64,000 bases of DNA from Taudactylus pleione (Eukaryota > Chordata > Amphibia > Anura > Myobatrachidae), in NCBI GenBank assembly GCA_031769625.1, contig JAUIMM010000202.1, positions 12,138,001-12,202,000 on the forward strand, given 5' to 3'. The notes below the pieces were generated by a model. It did not search any database, had not been told where the DNA came from, and worked only from the letters and a program-made list of their open reading frames with translations. Shown piece by piece: positions 43,806 through 54,539 of this stretch (positions within the stretch are counted from its first letter, which is position 1; each line of letters starts with the position of its first letter). The position numbers were made by a program, and so were the translations under genes.

Positions 43806-45116
43806 AGTATAACAAAATTCTATACACAATACCCCATAATGACAACATGTAAAAAGTTTTTTTGAGATTTTTGCAAATTTAATTAAAAAAAAAAATAAGA
43901 AATCACATGTACACAAGTATTTACAGCCTTTGCTCAATACTTTGTTGATGCACCTTTGGCAGCAATTACAGTCTCAAGTCTTTTTGAATATGATGCCACA
44001 AGCTTGGCACACCTATCTTTGGGCAGTTTCGGCAATTCCTCTTTGCAGCACCTCTCAAGCTCCATCAGGTTGGATGGGAAACGTCAGTGCACAGCCATTT
44101 TCAGATCTCCCCAGAGATGTTCAATCGGATTCAAGTCTGGGCTATGGCTGGGCCACTCAAGGACATTCACAGAGCTGTCCTGAAGCCACTCCTTTGATAT
44201 CTTGGCTGTGTGCTTAGGGTCATTGTCCTGCTGAAAGATGAACCGTCGCCCCAGTCAAGAGCGCTCTGGAGCAGGTTTTCATCCAGGATATCTCTGTACA
44301 TTGCTGCACTCATCTTTCCCTCTATCCTGACTAGTCTCCCAGTACCTGCCGCTGAAAAACATCCCCACAGCATGATGCTGCCACCACCATGCTTCACTGT
44401 ATGCATGGTATTGGCCTGGTGATGAGTGGTGCCTAGTTTCCTCCAAACATAATGCCTGGCATTCACGACAAAGAGTTCAATCTTTGTCTCATCAGGCCAG
44501 AGAATTTTGTTTCTTATGGTCTGAGAGTCCTTCAGGTGCATTTTAGAAAACTCCAGATGGGCTGCCATGTGCCTTTTACTAAGGAGTGGCTTTTGTCTGG
44601 CCACTCTACCATACACGCCTGATTGGTGGATTGCTGCAGAGATGGTTGTCCTTCTGGAAGGTTCTCTTCTCTCCACAGAGGAATGCTGCAGCTCTGACAG
44701 AGTGACCATCGGGTTCTTGGTCACCTCCCTGACTAGGGCCCTTCTCCCCCGATCGCTCAGTTTAGACGGCCAGCCAACTCTAGGAAGAGTCCTGGTGGTT
44801 CCCAACTTCTTCCATTTACGGATGATGGAGGCCACTGTGGTCATTGGTACCTTCAAAGCAGCAGTTATTTTTCTGTACCCTTCCCCAGATTTATGCCTCG
44901 AGACAATCCTGTCTCGGAGGTCTACAGACAATTCCTTGGACTGCATGCTTGGTTTGTGCTCTATAGACAGGTGTACGCCTTTCAAAATCATGTCCAATCA
45001 ACTGAATTTACCACAGGTGGACTCCAATTTAGCTGTAGGAACATCTCAAGGATGATCAGTGGAAACAGGATGCACCTGAGCTTAATTTTGAGCTTCATGT
45101 CAAAGGCTGTGAATAC
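43806..45116 (-). mobile_element. Tc1-like transposon, left part, split by Ngaro-type element
   Basis: It contains the transposase and one terminal region (ATACCCCATAATGACAAC..AAAGTTTTTTTGAGATTTTTGC). The inverted counterpart lies at 52253-52455, after the 7.1 kb insertion. The outer left end is truncated: the TACAGTGCATCCGGAAAGT terminus seen at the right is missing here. The break falls after GCTGTGAATAC (45116) and sequence resumes with TTATGTATATGTG (52253). Confidence 0.9.
44090..44997 (-). pseudogene. Tc1-like transposase with C-terminal frame break
   Basis: The open frame 44167-44997 encodes 276 residues. They comprise a paired-like HTH region (SKELSVDLRDRIVSRHKSGE, then KITAALKVPMTTVASIIRKW), the DNA-binding linker, and the first catalytic Asp in LWPDETKIELF. 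GGGSIMLWGCFSAAGTG, typical of the Tc1 core, follows. Just before the second catalytic Asp the frame shifts: the next frame shows [11 protein letters not shown] and then [20 protein letters not shown] with the catalytic Glu, so the parent was DD34E. Broken, and split from its far inverted repeat. Confidence 0.92.
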
Positions 45117-45331
45117 AGAACATGGAGGTCATCTTGTATGACTGTAGTGTCATAAACCTCTGGTCAGTCACGTGACTCACTGTGTTACACAGAAAGACGA
45201 GCAGAGGGCCTTGGGTGGGGCTTGGGTCTGTTCTGAATGGTTAATAACATATCAGTTGAGCTTGGGGTGGAGCCTGTTGAAGGGGTATTGTGGGAAATTA
45301 TAGTTGTTCCCTCTCTTTCTTCTGGAGATTA
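45117..45331 (+). repeat. A1 repeat of the Ngaro-type element
   Basis: 215 bp from AGAACATGGAGGTCATC to TTCTTCTGGAGATTA. It matches A2 at 51425-51639 with only a few differences. Confidence 0.93.
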
Positions 45332-45573
45332 ACGGTGCAGTACTGTTTTTCAATATTGCTTCTAATTTCTAATAATACTGTCATTGTATTCATTGTGTGG
45401 GTTATCTTATAAACATAGCCATCCTTTGTTAGCCACATACCTCTTGATTTCTCATTCTTAACTAAACACTTCTCTTTCAAATCTTATTTCTCAACTCTCC
45501 TTTCTCCATATTAATCTAATCTATACACTTCTCTTTCTATTACATTGCTTATTCTTCCTTTCCCCTATTTTCC

Positions 45574-47710
45574 ATGGATCGCCCCCGCCGTTCTGTCGGC
45601 ATCCCCGCCCGTTACCTGGCTAACACTGTGGCTGCGGGAGCGGGGTCCCTGAGACAGCTACGTGGCAAGTCATCAGCTCGGAACATAGCGGCTGGATGCC
45701 ATGCGGCGGGCCCCGGAGCGGGGAGGGGGGCAAGACTTCGCGCTGGGTGGCTATTAGAGGGCTTTCTAGCTCTCCCATCCCGGTCGCGATGCTGGCGTGG
45801 CACACTCCATCGCGGCGGGCTCGTCGTGCTCCCGGACCAAGGGCGGCTAGGCCGTACGCTTCCGGGGGCTCGAGCTCCCGCGGCAGGGGGGGAGGGGTAG
45901 CCTCCCATATGGTGCACGAGACGCGGAGAAGCGTTGGGCAGCGGGAAAAGGCCATGGCGCCTGCTTCCCCATCGACGGTCATACGCGGCCATGAGGGGGT
46001 TGTCCCCGACTTCCCTCTGCTGCATCAGGGGGTTCTTAGTCCCCCAAGGGCACGCGCGTCCACTCATTCAGCGACTACAAGGGAGCATGGGAACGCTCGG
46101 CCCCTCGGAGCAGGGGGGAGAGCAGCCCCCTCTCTGCTTCGTGGGAAGCGTGCGGAACGGAAAAATCAGCGCAGCGGCGGATGTCAGGCTGACAGGAGGG
46201 GTAGTAAAAACATTAGTGGACGCAATCCGCGTGATGGGGAATCCATAGTGTTCCCCTCCGACAGCAGTGGCTCCACAGCATCGGATTGGGATGCTTCTGA
46301 CGGGGGGTTTTTGCAGGGGCCGGGGGAAAGTCCACCAGCTCATACTCGCAGGTCTTATGCAGAGGTAGTGCGTGGGTCACAGGTGTCTCAGACAGGATCT
46401 GTAGCTGGGTCTCACGCGGGGGCGGGGCTGGGCACGGAGACTTTGTCCTCTTTGTGTGCCTCATTGCTCTCTGCACTGGTACCCTTGTTAGCAGGTAATA
46501 GTGGGCACACTGCATTGGGTGCAGCAGACGGTCACCTAGCAGCGCTTGCAGACCGCCTCTCCGGTGCCATGGGTCCCCAGGGGCACCCGGAGTCACATCA
46601 CGACCGGGGAGGTGCGGGCGCGGCAGAATCTCTACCTCATGGGCAGTCTACTTCTGTGCAAGACAATAATGTTTGTGTCCCAGCAGGTGAAGGATTATCG
46701 GAGTTGGACATGTATCGCCAAGCAGGAAGTGAGAGGCCCGTGGCTGAGGTCGCCGTTAGCGCGACTAGTCAGTCTGATGGTGAGTCTTCCATCGATCCCG
46801 ATTGGATAGGCGGGTCCAGTAGCAGTAGTCAGGGAGCACCGGCGCTGCGAAGTAGGAAGCGTAGGCGGTTTAGCTCAGAGCAGAGCACCACTACTCTTTC
46901 CTCCACCTCCTCAGACTCCTCCAAAAAATCGCGGCGTTCAGGCAGGAAAAAGGCTAGACGGTACCACCGCAAGCATTGTTCGTCCAGCAGCAGCAGGAGT
47001 GTAAACTCGGATTGCTCGGAGGGGCTATCATGCTCTAATACAGCGTTGCTGCGTGGGGTTCGGCCCAGGATCCGGGACCGGATCAGGCGCGGCCGTTACG
47101 TTAATGTATTCGCGCTTACAAGTAAAAGCAAGAAGGTTTGGGTAGCCGCAAAGAAAAAGGGGGGGCTGCACTCGACGGGGTCCTGACCTATCATACATGG
47201 CTGAAGAACATGTATATCTTCGCCTCCTGCTACTTGGAAACGCGGCCTGATGAACACATGCGCTTGATTAGATACATGTATCTAATACACAACATGTTTA
47301 CTAACTCCAGAAGTGGCGCCTGGCGGACTTATGACGAAGAATTTCGTCGTAAGCAGCACGGTCGGGAAATCATAGATTTCGGAACAAAGGACGTCGAGAT
47401 TTTTGTTGATGTTACACAACCACAACGCTTGCAATCGGAGACGTCGTCTTTTCAAAGGGGTTTCAGGGGGCAGTCAGCCACGACAGGGGGAGGGCCGGTG
47501 CGTGGGTCCGCTCCCAGGTTGGCCCACGGAAAATGCTTCGCTTTTAACAATGGCCAATGTGCATTGGGGACGCGCTGTCGTTTTCGACACACCTGCATTC
47601 GTTGCAGTGGCCCACACCCCATCAAGGATTGTGCGAAGGGGGCAGGGGGTCCGAACGGGGGAAAAAGCGCTAATCTCGTCCGTGGTCCCACGGATCCATC
47701 CAACAAGTAG
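45574..47710 (+). pseudogene. Gag-like ORF1 of the Ngaro-type element, two frame breaks
   Basis: Three overlapping frames read as one ORF1. The probable start is at 45574 (MDRPRRSVGIPARYLANTV). The long middle frame (45696-47186, 496 codons, Ser/Gly/Arg-rich) follows after a frame change. A third frame (47138-47710) follows after a change near the A5-G7 run at 47150-47165. The last part has the conserved Gag segment around LTYHTWLKNMYIFASCYLET and AWRTYDEEFRRK. It then has a CX7CX5CX3H finger (residues 133-151 of that frame) and a CX2CX3HX4C knuckle (C153, C156, H160, C165), both nucleic-acid binding. Whether the breaks are mutations or programmed shifts is open; mutation is likelier. Confidence 0.8.
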
Positions 47711-48731
47711 TACTCAGTTACTGGATAGGGCCCCCACACCTATCAAGGTGGAAACCATGGTTTCATGGTTGGCTGAGTATCCTTTGCAGGGCATCGTACG
47801 GTTTTTGCAGGAAGGTTTCGCAACAGGTTTTCAAATTCCCATAGTCGGCGTAGTGCAGGGGGGTTCGGGCCGAAACCTTCACTCGGCCAGAGTAATGCCG
47901 ACGGTATTAAGAGCAAAGGTTACGAAGGAAGTGGAGCTAGGTCGAATTGCGGGACCCTTTAGCGAACCACCCATCCCAGGCCTGGTGCTCTCACCAGTTG
48001 GGGTGGTTCCCAAAAAGGTACCAGGGAAATTTCGTTTTATTCAGCACCTTTCGTACCCGGAGGGTCGCTCAGTGAACGATGCCATACCAGACGAGTTATG
48101 TCGAGTACTATATCAGTCTTTTGACAGTGCACTTGACTTGATTCGTTCCTTCGGTTATGGGGCCATGATGTGCAAGGTAGATATAGAATCAGCCTTTAGG
48201 TTGCTTCCCCTCCACCCTCGTTTCTTTCAATTTATGGGGTTTCGGATCGGCGACGAATTCTACTTTGATAAATGTTTACCTATGGGTTGCGCGATCTCGT
48301 GTGCATATTTCGAACGGTTTAGCTCCTTTTTACATTGGTGTCTAGCCAGGGGATCCCAGGAGGCGGGGATAGCTCATTATCTCGACGACTTCTTGTTAGT
48401 CGTCCCACGCAATTCGCTCAGGTGCGAGGCTTTGTTGCATTTCGCTAGCAAGCTTTTTGCAAACTTTGGGGTTCCCATAGCGAAAGAAAAGACGGAGGGC
48501 CCTACCACTAGACTTTCGTTTTTAGGCATTGAAATTGACACGGTCGGGGGGCGGTGTCGCCTGCCGGACGACAAAGTGCAGCGGCTGCAAGATGAAATTT
48601 TGCTGGCCCTTGCAGTAGGTAAATTAACGTTAAGACAGGCGCAGTCACTGCTGGGCTTGTTCAATTTTGCCTGTAGGGTGATCCCCGTCGGGAGAATTTT
48701 TTTGCAGAAAGTTAGAGAGATTGACGGCTAA
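47403..48731 (+). CDS. DIRS/Ngaro-type reverse transcriptase
   Basis: A 442-codon frame; the first ~110 codons overlap ORF1 and are probably not RT. RT motifs: VPKKVPGKFRFIQHLSYPEG (about 202-221), the first catalytic Asp in CKVDIESAFRLLPL (D260), CLPMGCAISCAYFERF (about 291-306), and the catalytic box YLDD at residues 326-329 (AHYLDDFLLV). Then come the FLGIEID motif and a LRQAQSLLGLFNFACR segment typical of DIRS-group RT. The frame ends at TAA (48729) just as it meets the RNase H frame, where continuity is lost by one frame step. It would copy the element's RNA into DNA. Confidence 0.92.
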   Translation: MLMLHNHNACNRRRRLFKGVSGGSQPRQGEGRCVGPLPGWPTENASLLTMANVHWGRAVVFDTPAFVAVAHTPSRIVRRGQGVRTGEKALISSVVPRIHPTSSTQLLDRAPTPIKVETMVSWLAEYPLQGIVRFLQEGFATGFQIPIVGVVQGGSGRNLHSARVMPTVLRAKVTKEVELGRIAGPFSEPPIPGLVLSPVGVVPKKVPGKFRFIQHLSYPEGRSVNDAIPDELCRVLYQSFDSALDLIRSFGYGAMMCKVDIESAFRLLPLHPRFFQFMGFRIGDEFYFDKCLPMGCAISCAYFERFSSFLHWCLARGSQEAGIAHYLDDFLLVVPRNSLRCEALLHFASKLFANFGVPIAKEKTEGPTTRLSFLGIEIDTVGGRCRLPDDKVQRLQDEILLALAVGKLTLRQAQSLLGLFNFACRVIPVGRIFLQKVREIDG

Positions 48732-49332
48732 AGCACACAGACCCAATCATTTTCTGCGACTCTCGGGGGAGATTCGGCAGGACCTAGGTATTTGGAACGA
48801 ATTTTTTATTAATTTTAATGGGGTTCGCATTTGGCCTGCGCAACCGGTATCGAACATCATGTTACAGCTTTTTACGGACGCGGCGGGATCAGTAGGGTTC
48901 GGCGCTTTGCTAGAAGCACGTTGGTGTGCCGCACCCTGGCCACGCAGCTGGGAGAGTGAGGGCCTCACCAGGAACATGCTGTTACTAGAACTTTTCCCAA
49001 CCATGGTTGCGCTCGAGCTGTGGGGGAGCTTGTTGCAAGATAGAGCGATCATATTTTGGTGTGATAATTTGGGGGTGGTACAGGCGCTGAATCGTCAAAA
49101 AGCAGCCAGGTTACACGCCATTCGAGTTATTGCGCAAATTATATCGCGCTGCTTGCAATATAATATTGAGTTTAGTGCTAGGCACGTTCCAGGTACCAGT
49201 AATGAGGTTGCTGACGCGCTCTCGCGCGGCGAATGGGCAAGGTTTCACAGACTTGCCCCCTGGGCGAATGTGGTCGGTGACTTGTGTCCCGATTATGTGT
49301 GGCAGGTGGTTCGTCCAGCATGGAGGTGTTAG
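48721..49332 (+). CDS. RNase H domain of the Ngaro-type element
   Basis: A 203-codon frame in +1 relative to the RT. An opening segment HFLRLSGEIRQDLGIWNEFF belongs to the RT-RNase H connection. RNase H then follows, with D53 (LQLFTDAAGSVGFGALL), E90 (MLLLELFPTM), D115 (IFWCDNLGVVQALN) and D165 (EVADALSRG). It stops at TAG (49330). In a functional parent RT and RNase H would be fused, so the frame step between 48717 and 48735 is a probable lesion. Confidence 0.9.
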   Translation: MTAKAHRPNHFLRLSGEIRQDLGIWNEFFINFNGVRIWPAQPVSNIMLQLFTDAAGSVGFGALLEARWCAAPWPRSWESEGLTRNMLLLELFPTMVALELWGSLLQDRAIIFWCDNLGVVQALNRQKAARLHAIRVIAQIISRCLQYNIEFSARHVPGTSNEVADALSRGEWARFHRLAPWANVVGDLCPDYVWQVVRPAWRC

Positions 49333-49469
49333 CTCACCGGTCCCTGGCCCCTGGGACCTACAGGGTGTATCTGGCGTCGTGGGAGCCCTGGAGTGGATTC
49401 CTCCTCAGGGAAGGATCGAGAGGTAAGATCATTGTGATTCTTACTCGGGACCAAGGCCAGGGCCGCTAG
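49284..49469 (+). pseudogene. N-terminal remnant of tyrosine recombinase
   Basis: The frame overlapping the RNase H stop reads LAHRSLAPGTYRVYLASWEP, the typical N-terminal start of DIRS/Ngaro recombinases, then ends after about 30 more residues. The catalytic domain (Arg, HxxR, Tyr) is absent from this and neighbouring frames up to the hydrolase ORF, which indicates a large internal deletion. Confidence 0.72.
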
Positions 49470-50245
49470 GCTTGGCTGGCGTCTTTTTGTTATAAAGGGA
49501 AGGGTAGAGTGGGAGCCTGGTTTCCATCGGAGGCCAGGCACATCCCGCCTTGCCCCCACCCCCTTTTTTCCCGTTAGGACGCTGTGGGCAGGTGCAATGC
49601 AGCAATGCCCCCCCACCCATAAATTTGCCTGGGGCAGGGTTGCTTGGGTCTGCCCAAGGGAGGTCGCAGGCAAGTTTGATGACCTCTCCAGGGGTGGTCC
49701 TTGGCATTCTCTCTTTTGCCCTAGGCGGGGGGTATTGAGGGGTTGCACCTGCTTGCTGGGTCGTCGTCTGTTACGGTTGACCCGTCTGGTCAGGCATGGG
49801 TTCACAAAAAAACAGTGTTCTGACGATGAGACATGGTCGACAGCAGGCGCTGCGGGGGTTCGTAGGCGAGTGTCGTCACCTTAGGTGACACTCGGCTTCG
49901 GGCCTTTGCTTATCCCAACTTGGGGACTAGCTACTCGCCCTAGGTGGGGGTCTTGAGGAATTTTTGTTTAACCACTAGTCTTAACATTGGCTTCTGCCAG
50001 CTGGTGGATTGTTTGTGTTTTTGCCTCAAGCCAAGTTGGGATCCTCCCTTGCCCAAAACATACCTCATGTCAGTTGTTAGAGATAGGTGCAAATAGGCCT
50101 AGCTTTACTGTAATACATGTCCCCTATTAGACACCAAAATTTAAAAATAAAATAACAATTATGTCATATCCCCTACATTTTATTTGTGGTTTCAAAACCT
50201 ACGGTTTATAAATCATATTAATCTATTTTAAAAAAAAAATTCCTA
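49470..50245 (+). other. Non-coding spacer of the Ngaro-type element
   Basis: No motif-bearing frame. It includes a hairpin AGTGTCGTCACC/GGTGACACT near 49870-49890 and the repeated ..CAAGCCAAGTTGGGA/CCCAACTTGGGG sequences (49914-50040). It marks the place where recombinase sequence is missing. Confidence 0.55.
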
Positions 50246-50826
50246 CCAGGATGTCGTCTAGACGATGCCTTCATATGGATAGTGGGGCATTCATTCGTAT
50301 ATTGGCTTTCTAGGTCTGAGGTAGTCATGTCACCTAGAGAGATCCCGGAGTTGGCGCATGTCCGGTGGATTGGTCACCGTGGCATGCGTTGGGCGCAGTT
50401 AGACGCAGTCCTTCGGGATGCCGTGGCCAGGTTCGGGTTCCCCCGTTTCCTGGTCATTCACTTGGGGGGCAATGACCTGACAGGGAGGACATGCCTGGAT
50501 CTGCGCATGTCAATGAGGAGGGAGTTGTTGGCGTTGGTCCGGAATTGGCCTTTCTGCCGGGTCTTGTGGTCGGAGTTTGTGGCTAGGTTATGCTGGAGGG
50601 AGGCGGAGCGCCCAGGAGCTATCGAGCTATCCAGAAGGTGAATTAATTCGGTGGTGGGTAGAGCTATGGTGAGCAAGGGCACTGCAGTTGTGCGCCATGG
50701 TAACATCGCTGTTGTGGATAAGCAGAATTACAGGCCCGATGGGGTACACTTATCTAGGGGCGGCATGGAGATATTCTCCAGAAATTTGTTCGATGCACTC
50801 AGGAGTCTAGATGTAGTGAGGTAGTA
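50246..50826 (+). pseudogene. SGNH-hydrolase-like ORF of the Ngaro-type element, in-frame stop
   Basis: The frame shows the SGNH blocks. Block I is WIVGHSFVYWLSR (nucleophile Ser in GHS), the third block is VIHLGGNDL (GGND), and the last is RPDGVHLSRGGMEIF (DGVH with Asp and His). One TGA at 50639-50641 interrupts the frame in the middle; it reads on unchanged afterwards and closes at TAG (50824). SGNH-type ORFs are known companions of Ngaro-like elements; their role in retrotransposition is unknown. Apart from the stop, the catalytic residues look intact. Confidence 0.85.
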
Positions 50827-50872
50827 GATGTTGGGTTGGAGTTATGGTGGCGGCGGTTGACTTGGTCCTTGT

Positions 50873-51424
50873 TGGCAGGTCTTGAATGGCCCTGGTGATT
50901 TGGTGTAGCAGGGTGGATCTTTTTCTAAGATTGCTCTGGAGTTGCCCGTGCGGATGGGGCGGACTTGAGGGCGCAATCAGCACCACCGGTCCAGGTGGCT
51001 GCGGTCCCCCTAGGATGCGCGGGGGCTTCACAGGTTGTAATTCCCGCATGGTAGGGCAGGAGGCCTAGGCACCATGCGAGTTGTAAGGGGCAGTTGGTCC
51101 CGAAGTCCCCCTTTTTCCTGCTGGGCTGTTCAGGCCTGCAGTTTTTGTTATTTTTCTTGCTTTTTGTGATAATATACTGTGTCGTTTAGGCCATCCAAGC
51201 CCACGCCACCATTTTGCCCTAGTATTTAGTGAGTAAATGCATGATAATTAGTTAGGTGCTTCATGGTTTAGAGCTCACTAAATAGGTTTTTAGTTTCTTA
51301 AAGTTTAATAAAAAGCTGACCCAAGTTTCAACCAATGCTATGTCTCTGCTTCATTATTTTAGATAAGTTGGGGTGCGAGTGGTGTGGCATGAGTGTGTCG
51401 AGTGATCTGACGATAGAGCGTTTA
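50873..51424 (+). repeat. B1 repeat of the Ngaro-type element
   Basis: 552 bp from TGGCAGGTCTTGAATGGCC to GATAGAGCGTTTA, directly abutting A2. It matches B2 (51701-52252) with a handful of substitutions. Confidence 0.93.
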
Positions 51425-51639
51425 AGAACATGGAGGTCATCTTGTATGACTGTAGTGTCATAAACCTCTGGTCAGTCACGTGACGCACTGTGTTACACAG
51501 AAAGACGAGCAGAAGGCCTTGGGTGGGGCTTGGGTCTGTTCTGAATGGTTAATAACATATCAGTTGAGCTTGGGGTGGAGCCTGTTTAAGGGGTATTGTG
51601 GGAAATTATAGTTGTTCCCTCTCTTTCTTCTGGAGATTA
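51425..51639 (+). repeat. A2 repeat of the Ngaro-type element
   Basis: 215 bp, near-identical to A1. It is followed by a 61-bp spacer before B2. Confidence 0.93.
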
Positions 51640-51700
51640 CCCACCCTCCCTCCCTATAGTTTTAGGACGATGGTTAAGGTTATGTCAGCTTTGGTTAGTG

Positions 51701-52252
51701 TGGCAGGTCTTGAATGGCCCTGGTGATTTGGTGTAGCAGGGTGGATCTTTTTCTAAGATTGCTGTGGAGTTGCCCGTGCGGATGGGGCGGACTTGAGGGC
51801 GCAATCAGCACCACCGGTCCAGGTGGCTGCGGTCCCCCTAGGATGCGCGGGGGCTTCACAGGTTGTAATTCCCGCATGGTAGGGCAAGAGGCCTAGGCAC
51901 CATGCGAGTTGTAAGGGGCAGTTGGTCCCGAAGTCCCCCTTTTTCCTGCTGGGCTGTTCAGGCCCGCAGTTTTTGTTATTTTTCTTGCTTTGTGTGATAA
52001 TATACTGTGTCGTTTAGGCCATCCAAGCCCCCGCCACCATTTTGCCCTAGTATTTAGTGAGTAAATGCATGATAATTAGTTAGGTGCTTCATGGTTTAGA
52101 GCTCACTAAATAGGTTTTTAGTTTCTTAAAGTTTAATAAAAAGCTGACCCAAGTTTCAACCAATGCTATGTCTCTGCTTCATTATTTTAGATAAGTTGGG
52201 GTGAGAGTGGTATGGCATGAGTGTGTCGAGTGATCTGACCATAGAGCGTTTA
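51701..52252 (+). repeat. B2 repeat of the Ngaro-type element
   Basis: 552 bp, the terminal copy of B. It ends ATAGAGCGTTTA exactly where Tc1 sequence resumes. Confidence 0.93.
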
Positions 52253-52455
52253 TTATGTATATGTGATGTCTTAGTTTTTTTTGTTAAATTAAATTTGCAA
52301 AAATCTCAAAAAAACTTTTCACACGTTGTCATTATGGGGTATTGTGTGTAGAATTTTGACGACAAAAATTAATTTATTCCATTTTGGAATAAGGCTGTAA
52401 CATAACAAAATGGGGAAAAAGTGAAGCGCTGTGAATACTTTCCGGATGCACTGTA
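52253..52455 (-). mobile_element. Tc1-like transposon, right part
   Basis: The continuation of the element at 43806-45116. It contains the inverted counterpart of the left terminal region (CAAAAATCTCAAAAAAACTT, GTCATTATGGGGTATTGTG) and ends in AATACTTTCCGGATGCACTGTA. Confidence 0.9.
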
Positions 52456-52480
52456 TACCATATTAATGTACTGTACATGT

Positions 52481-52787
52481 CAGGGGCATATTAAGAGAGG
52501 AGGGGGCCCTTGATTAACTCCCCTTCTGGGGTCCCCTCCTCTCTCTCCGGCATCCGCCGTGCACTGACAGCCTCAGTAGACTCCGGGCAGTAGTCTGTGC
52601 CTGGAGTCTACTGCGCATGCTGCCATGTCATTTTCTTGGCTATTTGCCATGGCAGCCATTTTCCAGGCGTTTTGTGTAGCACCTCTCCAGCCGACATGGG
52701 ACTTTGGAGAGGTAAGTATTAAAAAGTATGGGTGCACAGGGGCCCGTGTGCACCGCACACCCTGCACCCATTATAGATATGCCCCTG
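52481..52787. mobile_element. hAT-type MITE
   Basis: Ends CAGGGGCATATTAAG and ..ATTATAGATATGCCCCTG, with a perfect 8-bp duplication GTACATGT (52473-52480 and 52788-52795). Same family as 5634-6021, opposite orientation. Confidence 0.92.
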
Positions 52788-52866
52788 GTACATGTAATAG
52801 GGGACCCCTAGAGGAGGGGGTTAGCTCTCAGGCATTTCCACTGTACCCCTGTGGGCCAGTCCAACC

Positions 52867-52910
<44 letters not shown>

Positions 52911-52912
<2 letters not shown>

Positions 52913-54211
52913 GAGGGTTGTCCAAAAAGTAATGCCTCAATGCTCATAACTCTAAAATAATATGCAACACTTACTTGAAACTTTGTCAGTTTGTAGTTTA
53001 ATATGTCTGCTAGGTATATATGTATTTTTGTTTAGGTAGTCCAAGAAATACCATGGAATCCAAAATGAAACAAAGAGCCATCATTGAATTTCTGGAAAGA
53101 AAAGGCTGCAGTGCTACAGATATCCATAGAAGAAAAAGTGTATGGTGAGCATACAATTGACTATAGCAATGTCAGAAGGTGGATGAAGTTTTTCCAATGG
53201 GGAGAATCGTCCATGTGCAACAAACCTCGTGGTGGCAGACCATCAACTGCAGTGACAGCAGAGAACCAAAACAAAGTTGATGCCATGATTCAGAAAGACC
53301 GTTGTGTGACCATCAGACCATCAGAGATGTCAGTGATGAACTTGAATGTAGCCATGGCACTGTAGAAACACTAATCAATGATTTGGGATATCGTAAAGTG
53401 TCTGCTAAATGGGTTCCACAGCAATTAACCAGGAATCATAAGGCCCAGAGGGTGGAAGTGTGGAATGACCTTTTGACCAACTTTGAAGCCAAGCCTGAGA
53501 CGTTTTTGGAAAATGTCATTACAGGAGATGATACCTGGGTATTCCTTTATGACCCAGAAACAAAGGCCCAATCAAAACAATGCAAACACCCAAGTTCACC
53601 TAGGCCAAAAAATTTAAATCACAGCGATCCGTAAACAAAGTTATGGCCACATTCTTCTGGGATTGCCGAGGTGTTATTCTCATCGATTACTTGGAACCAA
53701 ACCAATCAATCAACAGTGATCAATACATTATTACACTTAAGAAGCTGAAAGAAGCCATCCGCAAAAAAAGGTCAACAATTCCACTGTCAAATGTCATCTT
53801 ACACCACGACAATGCCAGACCTCACACTTCGATGGCAACATCTGCGGCCATTGCCAAAATGGGGTGGGCAATAATGCCACATCCACCATACAGTCCTGAT
53901 TTGGCCCCTTCTGACTTTCATCTGTTTGGCCCTCTCAAATACTCTCTCCGGGTCAACATTTTGAAGACATAGAGGGAGTTAAAAATGCCATACGTTCCTG
54001 GGTCAAAACCAACCACTGGAATTTTTCCAAAGTGGATTCACAGCTTGGGTTGAGAGGTGGAGAAAATGTTTGAGGGAAGATGGTGAATAATTTGAGTAGA
54101 GTCATTCTGTTACTAAGACTTCAAAGTATTTTACTGCAAATTTTAAAATCTGTATCTATAATAAAATTTTAGTTGTGAGCATTTAGGCATCACTTTTTGA
54201 ACAACCCTCGT
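52911..54211 (+). mobile_element. Mariner-type transposon in a TA microsatellite
   Basis: A 1301-bp element with inverted ends ACGAGGGTTGTCCAAAAAGT and ..ACTTTTTGAACAACCCTCGT. It lies inside a (TA)n tract (52869-52910 and 54212-54241), so the TA target duplication is hidden. Confidence 0.93.
53053..54090 (+). pseudogene. Mariner transposase, several frame breaks
   Basis: It begins at ATG 53053 (MESKMKQRAIIEFLERKGCS). The frame breaks after about 30 codons. Further pieces are HTH and linker (VRRWMKFFQWG, GRPSTAVTAENQNKVDAMIQ), then SHGTVETLINDLGYRKVSAK. The catalytic core has the first Asp in ITGDDTWVFLYDPETKAQSK (family form GDETW), the second in LHHDNARPHTS, and the third in YSPDLAPSDFHLFGPLK, giving a DD34D mariner. 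At least three frame changes (about 53140, 53340 and 53630) plus a break near 53970 make it inactive. Confidence 0.9.
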
Positions 54212-54539
54212 ATATAATTATATATATATATATATATATATACTCACACACAATATATTAGACTAATTGCTGAATATGAAAAGAAGAAAGGATAAATAAG
54301 AAGGCTAGATCTGACTAGGGTAGCCCAAACTGGTATCTTGCCTCGGGCACCATGGGATGGTAATCCTGCTCTGCATCACAGGACTTTAAAGGAACCTTGT
54401 TGCTACCATACCTGCATACGAATCATATGGTTTTTTAAAGATGGAGTGCTGCGCTCTTTTTGCTTTAACATAAACAATAATAATAATAATGATATAAGGA
54501 ATATACAGTAGTAGAAGTAATCAGAAAATAAGGCGCTAT

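Larger units (their letters stand above)
45117..52252 (+). mobile_element. Ngaro-type (DIRS-group) retroelement with split direct repeats
   Basis: 7136 bp inserted into a Tc1-like transposon with no evident target duplication. The layout A1 (45117-45331) - internal - B1 (50873-51424) - A2 (51425-51639) - spacer - B2 (51701-52252) is the split-direct-repeat arrangement of Ngaro/PAT elements. Such elements integrate by a tyrosine recombinase through a circular intermediate. The internal part encodes a Gag-like protein, DIRS-type RT, RNase H, only the start of a recombinase, and a SGNH-hydrolase-like ORF, all in the plus direction with several frame breaks. The repeat pairs are almost identical, so the insertion is fairly young. 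Confidence 0.93.

Noticed and set aside
45620..46067. Long minus-strand frames of 120-151 codons opposite the Gag-like ORF
   Set aside because: GC-rich antisense shadows without motifs.
50807..51049. Open frames repeated at 50807-51049 and 51695-51877
   Set aside because: They lie in the B1 and B2 repeats of the Ngaro-type element and recur only because the repeats do. No motif supports coding.
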